From the NCBI GenBank assembly GCA_014799645.1, contig JAAVHQ010000024.1, forward strand, positions 2,899 through 13,098: a DNA stretch of 10,200 nt. Direction: 5' to 3'. Positions 5,798-10,200 of the stretch are shown here, one piece after another. The notes below the pieces were generated by a model, which saw nothing but the letters and a program-made list of their open reading frames with translations, searched no databases and was not told the origin of the DNA. Position numbers and translations under genes: made by a program. The first letter of the stretch is position 1, and every line of letters starts with the position of its first letter. This DNA is from Clostridiales bacterium (lineage in GTDB: Bacteria; Bacillota; Clostridia; Christensenellales; UBA3700).

Positions 5798-6142
5798 GGG
5801 GCTGTTCCGGATTCGATGGGGAAGGGGATACGGTATAAGCACGCCGAAGGCTCGACTTCGTAAAAACGGAAAATTAAATTTAAACGCAAAAAATAACAAT
5901 CAAGTAGCTTTCGCTGCTTAATCAGCGAGCTTGTCGACCCGAGAATCCACGGCTCGGTCATCGGCATCAATCAGTGGAAAGGGTCGGGCGCATACGCCTT
6001 TAACGTCCGACAATATCAAAGGCTTGCCGAAGCGTTCTTCCGTGAATAGAGGACGTCAGGGACTAATATATGTTCAATAAGCGTGTAGAAAGTGTCGTGC
6101 AAACTTGTCCAGACAGGGGTTCAACTCCCCTCAGTTCCACCA
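5798..6142 (+). ncRNA. ssrA: Transfer-messenger RNA (tmRNA)
   Basis: A complete 345-nt tmRNA that rescues stalled ribosomes and tags the unfinished protein for proteolysis. The 5' end GGGGCTGTTCCGGATTCGA is the conserved tmRNA start, and the 3' end closes the tRNA-like domain: GGGGCTG (5798-5804) pairs with CAGTTCC (6132-6138), including two G-U pairs, followed by discriminator A and an encoded CCA (6140-6142). The T arm (AGGGG, TTCAACT loop, CCCCT) is at about 6114-6131. The tag frame starts at resume codon GCA (5886-5888) and reads AKNNNQVAFAA, ending at TAA (5919-5921), with the stop codon in the loop of a hairpin made by CGCTG/CAGCG and flanking AGCT/AGCT. Adding the Ala carried by tmRNA gives a 12-residue tag ending in the hydrophobic AFAA expected for ClpXP-type recognition. 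The pseudoknot-rich part lies between the tag and about 6060; I did not fold it in detail. Confidence 0.97.
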
Positions 6143-6149
6143 AATAACG

Positions 6150-6188
6150 TCGGCGGAAAAGTCTTTTGGCTTTCCGCCGAATTTTTTT
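6150..6188 (+). terminator. Strong intrinsic terminator after ssrA
   Basis: TCGGCGGAAA (6150-6159) pairs perfectly with TTTCCGCCGA (6171-6180). The stem continues by about three more pairs past a bulged A to a TTTT loop, and seven T's follow (6182-6188). Confidence 0.95.
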
Positions 6189-6219
6189 GAAAAATTTTGA
6201 AAATTGTCGCCAAAAAGTA

Positions 6220-6248
6220 TTGACAAGCATACCCTATGGGGGTATAAT
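6220..6248 (+). promoter_or_regulatory. Consensus promoter of the metal-efflux operon
   Basis: Perfect TTGACA (6220-6225), exactly 17 bp, perfect TATAAT (6243-6248). Such a strong promoter must be kept off by a repressor, and a CsoR-type palindrome fills its spacer. Expected start point is near 6255. Confidence 0.92.
6229..6245. promoter_or_regulatory. CsoR-type operator 1, between -35 and -10
   Basis: ATACCCTATGGGGGTAT has 6-bp arms ATACCC/GGGTAT, the TACC(C)...GGGTA pattern known for CsoR-family operators. It fills the promoter spacer and runs into the first three bases of the -10 box, so bound repressor would block polymerase. Confidence 0.85.
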
Positions 6249-6264
6249 ATAGAAAAACAAACAA

Positions 6265-6281
6265 ATACCCCACGGGGGTAT
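6265..6281. promoter_or_regulatory. CsoR-type operator 2, in the leader of the operon
   Basis: ATACCCCACGGGGGTAT has 7-bp arms (ATACCCC/GGGGTAT) around 3 bp, a better palindrome than operator 1. It lies just downstream of the expected start point and directly before the ribosome site; the two centres are 36 bp apart. Binding by the operon's own repressor is inferred. Confidence 0.85.
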
Positions 6282-6295
6282 AAGGACGGTTGAAT

Positions 6296-6580
6296 ATGGA
6301 TTGCAAGCACGACGGATGCGATTTGACGAAAAAGTTGACGAGTAAACTTTCTAGGATAGAAGGTCAGGTCAGGGGCGTAAACAAAATGGTGCAGGAAGAT
6401 AGGACTTGCGAGGATATACTCGTGCAGTTGTCGGCGATAACAAAAGCGCTTGAAGGCGTAGCCAAAGATTTGCTTTCTCACCATATCAATCACTGCGTAG
6501 TGGACAGTATAGAGAATGGCAACGTAAAAGATATGTTGGACAAACTGCAAGTGGCAGTCGAGTACTATTCTAAAATTTAG
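6296..6580 (+). CDS. csoR: CsoR-family metal-sensing transcriptional repressor
   Basis: A 94-residue all-helical DUF156 (CsoR/RcnR) protein. LTSKLSRIEGQVRGVNKMV (14-32) is the family's first-helix signature. The metal-site residues are Cys38 (in EDRTCEDIL), His63 and Cys67 (LLSHHINHC), the Cys-His-Cys set that binds Cu(I) in Mycobacterium tuberculosis CsoR (Cys36/His61/Cys65); nickel sensors such as InrS also keep these three. The protein binds its operator without metal and lets go on binding it. The N-terminus MDCKHDGC has two further Cys and one His that might contribute ligands. ATG 6296 is preferred (AAGGA 9 nt upstream) over the TTG at 6290, which would be only 3 nt from that site. It is first in an operon with an HMA protein and a P1B ATPase and has two family-type operators in front of it, so it very probably represses itself and them. 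The metal identity is uncertain because the pump is of Zn/Cd type. Confidence 0.93.
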   Translation: MDCKHDGCDLTKKLTSKLSRIEGQVRGVNKMVQEDRTCEDILVQLSAITKALEGVAKDLLSHHINHCVVDSIENGNVKDMLDKLQVAVEYYSKI

Positions 6581-6657
6581 GCGAATAGTATTGATAAATA
6601 AAGATAAGCACTAAACTGCGAAAGCAGATAGAAATAATTTTTTTTTGGAGGTGCCTT

Positions 6658-6876
6658 ATGAAAAAGGTATTTAAGTTGGAAGATTTGGATTGCGCTAACT
6701 GCGCGGCAAAAATGGAGAGGGCGATTGCCAAGATAAACGGTGTGACTTCGGCAAACGTAAGTTTTATGAGCCAAAGATTGACAATCGAAGCGGACGACGC
6801 AAGATTTGACGAAATTATGAAAGAGGTGGTAAAAACCTGCAAAAAGGTTGAACCCGATTGCAGAATCATTCTTTAA
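6658..6876 (+). CDS. Free-standing heavy-metal-associated (HMA) domain protein
   Basis: A 72-residue protein made of one HMA (ferredoxin-like, beta-alpha-beta-beta-alpha-beta) metal-binding domain. LDCANCAAKMERAI (10-23) holds the CxxC ligands Cys12 and Cys15, with Asp11 directly before the first Cys as in the N-terminal domain of ZntA-type zinc/cadmium ATPases, whereas copper chaperones usually have MxCxxC. INGVTSANVSF (26-36) is the typical following turn and strand. Two more Cys (61 and 68) lie near the C-terminus. GGAGG (6647-6651) precedes the start. The gene sits 77 bp after the repressor and 18 bp before the ATPase, which itself lacks an N-terminal HMA domain, so it is probably the pump's metal-binding domain or metallochaperone encoded as a separate protein (inference). 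Confidence 0.9.
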   Translation: MKKVFKLEDLDCANCAAKMERAIAKINGVTSANVSFMSQRLTIEADDARFDEIMKEVVKTCKKVEPDCRIIL

Positions 6877-6894
6877 CCCTCGGGAGTCGGTAAT

Positions 6895-8829
6895 ATGAAA
6901 AAGTTGGCAATGAGTAGAAAGGAAAAGAAAAATCTAACTCGCATACTCGTCGCTCTCGGTCTGTTCGCCATTATATTTATTATAGACAAAGTTATAGGGT
7001 TGGATAGCGTATTCGAGAGCAGTTACGGTTGGTTGTTTCCCTTCGCTCTATATTTAGCGGTATATTTTATAATCGGATACGACGTGCTGTGGAAAGCAAT
7101 TCGCAATATATCGCACGGTCAGGTATTCGACGAAAATTTCCTGATGTGCGTCGCTACGCTCGGCGCGTTTGCTCTTGGTATATACAGAGGCGCAACTGGA
7201 CAGGAAGTAGAGGGCTTTGACGAAGGTTGCGCGGTGCTTTTGTTCTATCAGGTAGGCGAGTGGTTTCAGTCGTACGCTACGGGCAGGTCGCGCAAATCGA
7301 TTTCCGCGCTTATGGATATTCGCCCCGACTATGCGAACGTAAAGCGCGACGACGGTTTTGAGCAAGTAGACCCGAGCGAAGTAAAGATTGGCGATATAAT
7401 CGTTGTCAATCCGGGTGAGAAAGTGCCTTTGGACGGTATTATCGTAAAGGGCGCAACCACTCTTGATACAAAAGCGTTGACGGGCGAAAGTCTGCCTCGC
7501 GACGTTGCGGTCGACGGAGAAGTAATCAGCGGTTGCGTGAACTTGACTTCGCAAATTGAAGTGAAAGTCACGAAAGAGTTCTACGACTCTACCGTTTCTA
7601 AAATACTTGACCTTGTTGAAAATGCTTCAAGCCAAAAGTCAAAGGCGGAAAACTTCATCACCAAGTTTGCGAAGTATTACACGCCGACGGTCGTTATCGT
7701 AGCGGTGTTGCTTGCGATAATCCCAGGCGCTATAACAAAGGATTGGTCAACTTGGGTGTACCGCGCGTTAAGTTTCTTGGTCGTGTCATGTCCTTGCGCT
7801 TTGGTTATTTCCATACCGCTGTCGTTCTTTGCAGGTATAGGCGCGGCGTCAAGATACGGTATTTTGGTCAAAGGCTCGAATTACCTTGAAAAGTTTAATA
7901 AAGCAAATACCTTTGTATTTGACAAGACGGGAACGCTTACGAAAGGCAACTTTGCGGTAACGAAGATTTCTCCCGAAAGCGATAAAGAGGAGATTTTGAG
8001 ACTTGCCGCGATTGCTGAACAAGATTCAAATCACCCGATTGCGCGTTCGATTGTGTCCGCTTACGGCAAGGAAGCGGAGAGAGGATACACTCTCACAAAT
8101 ATTGCGGGCTTAGGCATCGAAGCGACGAACGGCGAGGATAAAATCTATTGCGGCAATGAAAAGTTGATGCAGAGTAACGGTATTCAGTTTGAAAAAGAAG
8201 AGGGACTTGGCACTGTCGTTTACGTCGCAAGGAACGGACAATTTATCGGCTCGCTTTTGATAGCCGACGAAATTAAAGAAGAATCGGAGCAGGTAATCGG
8301 CGAACTCAATTCAATGGGGTGTCAGACGGTTATGCTCACGGGCGACAACGAAGCGATTGCAAAAAGCGTCGCAAGTCAAATAGGGCTTACGGGTTACAAA
8401 GCTTCGCTCTTGCCGCAAAACAAAGTCGAAGAAGTCGATAAGATGTTGAGCGCAAAAGGCTCTAACGACGTATTGTGCTTTGTCGGCGACGGAATCAACG
8501 ACGCGCCTGTGCTTATGCGTTCGGATATAGGTATTGCGATGGGCGGAGTAGGAAGCGACGCGGCAATCGAAGCGTCGGATATCGTCTTGATGAAAGACGA
8601 CTTGCGCGGAATTGCGCTTGCAAAGCGTATTGCCAAAAAGACTATGACAATAGTGTTGGAGAATATTTGGTTCTCGCTCATCATTAAACTTGCCATTCTC
8701 GTACTGTCGGCGTTCGGTATAGCAAATATGTGGATTGCGGTATTCGGAGACGTGGGCGTAGCCGTACTTGCGATTCTCAACGCAATGCGCGTAAATTCTA
8801 AATACATTAAAGAGCCGAAAGATAAATGA
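6895..8829 (+). CDS. P1B-type heavy-metal ATPase, Zn2+/Cd2+/Pb2+ class (ZntA/CadA-like)
   Basis: A 644-residue membrane pump that exports heavy metal ions using ATP. Eight membrane segments are visible, at about 17-31, 46-62, 82-98, 110-126, 262-280, 290-309, 586-605 and 609-628. Key motifs are TGES (196-199, actuator domain), CPC (299-301, metal site in the sixth segment), DKTGT with the phosphorylated Asp343, HP (His380-Pro381, nucleotide domain), TGDN (482-485) and GDGINDAP (531-538). The seventh segment has Lys598 and the eighth Asp619 (GDVG), equivalent to the Lys/Asp pair of ZntA (Lys693/Asp714); together with CPC these mark the Zn/Cd/Pb subclass and not Cu(I) pumps. There is no N-terminal HMA domain, only a basic leader; a separate HMA protein is encoded 18 bp upstream. 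GGGAG (6882-6886) sits 8 nt before the start. It is the last gene of the csoR operon. No clear terminator follows, only the next gene's promoter. Confidence 0.95.
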   Translation: MKKLAMSRKEKKNLTRILVALGLFAIIFIIDKVIGLDSVFESSYGWLFPFALYLAVYFIIGYDVLWKAIRNISHGQVFDENFLMCVATLGAFALGIYRGATGQEVEGFDEGCAVLLFYQVGEWFQSYATGRSRKSISALMDIRPDYANVKRDDGFEQVDPSEVKIGDIIVVNPGEKVPLDGIIVKGATTLDTKALTGESLPRDVAVDGEVISGCVNLTSQIEVKVTKEFYDSTVSKILDLVENASSQKSKAENFITKFAKYYTPTVVIVAVLLAIIPGAITKDWSTWVYRALSFLVVSCPCALVISIPLSFFAGIGAASRYGILVKGSNYLEKFNKANTFVFDKTGTLTKGNFAVTKISPESDKEEILRLAAIAEQDSNHPIARSIVSAYGKEAERGYTLTNIAGLGIEATNGEDKIYCGNEKLMQSNGIQFEKEEGLGTVVYVARNGQFIGSLLIADEIKEESEQVIGELNSMGCQTVMLTGDNEAIAKSVASQIGLTGYKASLLPQNKVEEVDKMLSAKGSNDVLCFVGDGINDAPVLMRSDIGIAMGGVGSDAAIEASDIVLMKDDLRGIALAKRIAKKTMTIVLENIWFSLIIKLAILVLSAFGIANMWIAVFGDVGVAVLAILNAMRVNSKYIKEPKDK

Positions 8830-8841
8830 GCGTCAAAAGTA

Positions 8842-8870
8842 TTGAAAAATTTGTATAATATTGTTATAAT
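8842..8870 (+). promoter_or_regulatory. Extended -10 promoter of the 305-residue protein gene
   Basis: TTGAAA (8842-8847), 17 bp, TATAAT (8865-8870), with TGT before the -10 box (TGnTATAAT). Expected start is near 8877, giving a leader of about 27 nt. The absence of a terminator after the ATPase gene leaves room for some read-through as well. Confidence 0.8.
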
Positions 8871-8903
8871 AATTATAATAATTAAAAACTTTGGAGCGCA
8901 TTT

Positions 8904-9821
8904 ATGGGTGGTTTAAGCACGAAGATTTGTAATGGCGTGGAGTATATATACACAAAGACGATGTTCTTTGATTACTTTTATTACGAGACGGATTCATTCA
9001 AGGAGATTGAAAATAAGGTTATTGAATTCAATGCAAAGCGTCTTAATGACAGTAATAAAATGCACGACGTGTATTTTGCTCTCGCCGACTGCGAATGGAT
9101 GTGCGGAGGACTTAGCCAAGAAATCGTGTCCAAAGTGGAAGAGATTGTCGCAAGCGGAGCGGATATAGAATATTGGAAATCTTCTCTTAACGTTCCAACT
9201 CGCACATTGGAGCGAAGAGAGAAGGCGTTGACCGCTTTTCTTGAAAAACTCAAAACTCCAAAAGATAAGCCAATGATACGTTGGCATAGAGAAAGATTTG
9301 TCTACCCGTTGAAGAAGGGTGACGTGTTCACCTATCACAGCAAGACGCACGACCTTTGGGGATGCGGAGTAGTATTGGATTTGAGAGAAAGTCCATTTCG
9401 TCCTTGGGAAGAAGAATTCAACTTCCGCGCGCTTGTTGCCGTATCAGAATACGCTGCGCAGTATTCGCCTGTCTTGGAGTACGCGCTTCAATCAATTGTG
9501 AAGGACGTGTATTGGGACGGCGGAAATATGTATACTTTGCCAAAGCGCGATATTATCGTATTGGGCAACGTCGCGGAGCAAATCGACGACGACTATTCAA
9601 ATTATTTCGGGGCGATAGCCAAAGACGGCGAGGTGGTTTATAATACCAAACAGCGACTTTCATTCGAAGAGCAACTCGTCACGAAGTACGATATCAAAAG
9701 AGTAGATAAATTTTCGGTAATCAATAAGCCGATGACGTTCTTTTTCAACAAAAACAATTTGCGCACTACCGAAGACTTTTTGAATGACAAAACGGTCAGG
9801 AAATACTTCGCTTATTTATAA
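8904..9821 (+). CDS. Protein of unknown function, weak Imm26-like resemblance
   Basis: A 305-residue soluble protein with no signal peptide or membrane segment. The first ~120 residues look mainly helical, including DVYFALADCEWMCGGLSQEIVSKVEEIVASG (55-85) and a charged helix to about 118. After a short basic linker, YPLKKGDVFTYHSKTHDLWG (134-153) begins a strand-rich part. The pattern of a helical A-L-A-x-x-x-W segment followed by K-x-GDVF and beta strands recalls the Imm26/DUF-type proteins of polymorphic-toxin and housekeeping contexts, but I rely on memory of the pattern and no catalytic motif is visible. Aromatic residues are frequent (FFDYFYYE, 21-28). The start is supported by GGAG (8893-8896) 7 nt upstream. 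It forms its own transcription unit between a good promoter and a good terminator, with no toxin gene beside it in this window. Confidence 0.8.
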   Translation: MGGLSTKICNGVEYIYTKTMFFDYFYYETDSFKEIENKVIEFNAKRLNDSNKMHDVYFALADCEWMCGGLSQEIVSKVEEIVASGADIEYWKSSLNVPTRTLERREKALTAFLEKLKTPKDKPMIRWHRERFVYPLKKGDVFTYHSKTHDLWGCGVVLDLRESPFRPWEEEFNFRALVAVSEYAAQYSPVLEYALQSIVKDVYWDGGNMYTLPKRDIIVLGNVAEQIDDDYSNYFGAIAKDGEVVYNTKQRLSFEEQLVTKYDIKRVDKFSVINKPMTFFFNKNNLRTTEDFLNDKTVRKYFAYL

Positions 9822-9886
9822 ATTACGACGCAAGTATGGAAAAAGAACAGCAAAAAGTAAAAAGTAAAATTTAATAGTGAAGAAGT

Positions 9887-9917
9887 AAAGAGCAAGCAGG
9901 GCGCTTGCTCTTTTTTT
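9887..9917 (+). terminator. Intrinsic terminator after the 305-residue protein gene
   Basis: AAAGAGCAAGC (9887-9897) pairs with GCTTGCTCTTT (9903-9913) around an AGGGC loop, and the T run extends to 9917. It lies 65 bp after the stop codon. Confidence 0.93.
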
Positions 9918-9918
9918 A

Positions 9919-10070
9919 TAACGAGTGACCGAGCGCATATAGCGGCGCGCCTTTTGCCTGATCTACGAGACGACACTCAGGGTCACGTACGGGAAGTACG
10001 CTCACCATTCGGTCGCTCTTGCTAAGACAAAATCCACACCACTCTCTGCGGTCGCAACTATTTTGTATTA
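9919..10070. other. GC-rich, self-complementary block; possible structured RNA or dispersed repeat
   Basis: This block differs sharply in composition from the AT-rich DNA on both sides. GAGTGACCGA (9923-9932) can pair with TCGGTCGCTC (10009-10018) with one G-U, enclosing 76 nt that contain CGTAC-GGGAA-GTACG (9986-10000) and alternative partners for the 5' arm: CACTC at 9974-9978 and GGTCAC at 9981-9986. A second unit, ACAAAAT (10026-10032) with ATTTTGT (10061-10067), encloses TGCG-GT-CGCA (10048-10057). On the minus strand one frame is open from about 10068 to a stop at 9916-9918, with an ATG at 10008 (30 codons) but no good ribosome site. I cannot tell a non-coding RNA, a repeat or a small gene apart. 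Confidence 0.45.
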
Positions 10071-10200
10071 CTTAAAATAATAATTTGTCGAAAAATTTGG
10101 AAAATATTCAAAAAAAGTCAAAATCTTCCAAATAAAGTATACATTTCCTGACCGAAGAATTTCGACACCTCAATGTCAAAATTCGAGATAATTAGACACA
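10071..10200. other. AT-rich sequence to the window end, no gene seen
   Basis: The sequence is dominated by A/T runs on both strands. No open frame with a ribosome site, no terminator hairpin and no convincing promoter was found. It may be the upstream region of a gene beyond the window or of the block at 9919-10070 read on the minus strand. Confidence 0.5.

Noticed and set aside
5698..5970. Minus-strand open frame across the 5' half of ssrA
   Set aside because: It overlaps a clearly structured tmRNA and has no ribosome site or recognisable protein features.
6290..6295. TTG start for the CsoR-family gene
   Set aside because: It leaves only about 3 nt to the AAGGA site; the ATG at 6296 is better placed and is the usual codon.
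6616..6646. CTGC-GAAA-GCAG hairpin followed at a distance by nine T's between the repressor and HMA genes
   Set aside because: The stem is only 4 bp and 10 nt separate it from the T run, so it is unlikely to terminate; it might be a minor processing or stability element.
9916..10008. 30-codon minus-strand ORF in the GC-rich block as a real gene
   Set aside because: No convincing ribosome site, its stop codon lies in the T run of the terminator at 9887-9917, and the strong self-complementarity explains the conserved-looking sequence as well; kept only as part of the block's description.

Overview
The window looks like a chromosomal segment of a low-to-mid GC, anaerobic Bacillota, probably an uncultured gut Clostridia. 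The clues are a clostridial-type pyruvate phosphate dikinase, strong SD (GGAGG-type) sites, near-consensus sigma-A promoters, a free-standing ferredoxin-thioredoxin-reductase-like protein, a CsoR-family metal operon and a clostridial-style DinB. The taxon is inferred. No phage, IS element, CRISPR array or rRNA was seen.

Layout. 1-635: 3' end of ppdK, closed by a hairpin terminator that probably also serves the facing gene. 710-1888: a small XRE repressor gene on the minus strand diverges from a lipoprotein gene; two 17-bp operator-like palindromes lie between them, one exactly inside the lipoprotein promoter spacer. 1997-3773: a beta-carbonic anhydrase (+) converges on dinB (-); their 3' ends overlap by 11 bp. 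Both appear to be transcribed from promoters whose start point falls on or next to the ATG, so both mRNAs look leaderless. 3781-4066: AT-rich intergenic DNA with the promoter of the MATE transporter gene (4067-5461), followed by a 65-residue six-cysteine protein (5524-5721). 5798-6142: complete tmRNA gene (ssrA) with consensus promoter, tag reading frame and strong terminator. 6220-8829: metal-efflux operon made of a CsoR-family repressor, a free HMA metallochaperone-like protein and a Zn/Cd/Pb-type P1B ATPase, headed by a consensus promoter with two CsoR-type palindromes. 8842-9917: a monocistronic unit for a 305-residue protein of unknown function, distantly suggestive of Imm26-like proteins. 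9918-10200: an unusual GC-rich, self-complementary block of about 150 bp, then AT-rich DNA with no gene seen.

How the parts work together. The metal operon is a self-contained sense-and-export unit: metal entering the cell should inactivate the repressor, freeing the promoter, while the HMA protein and the ATPase bind and export the ion. The repressor has Cu(I)-type ligands whereas the pump has Zn/Cd/Pb-type signatures, so the true metal is open. The XRE/lipoprotein pair looks like a second small repressor-controlled unit. The remaining genes (carbon metabolism, CO2 hydration, translesion synthesis, drug efflux, ribosome rescue) are ordinary core functions. The items most worth a second look are the block at 9918-10070, the two leaderless genes, the CsoR/ATPase mismatch, the altered cysteine spacing in the FTR-like protein, and the XRE operator layout.
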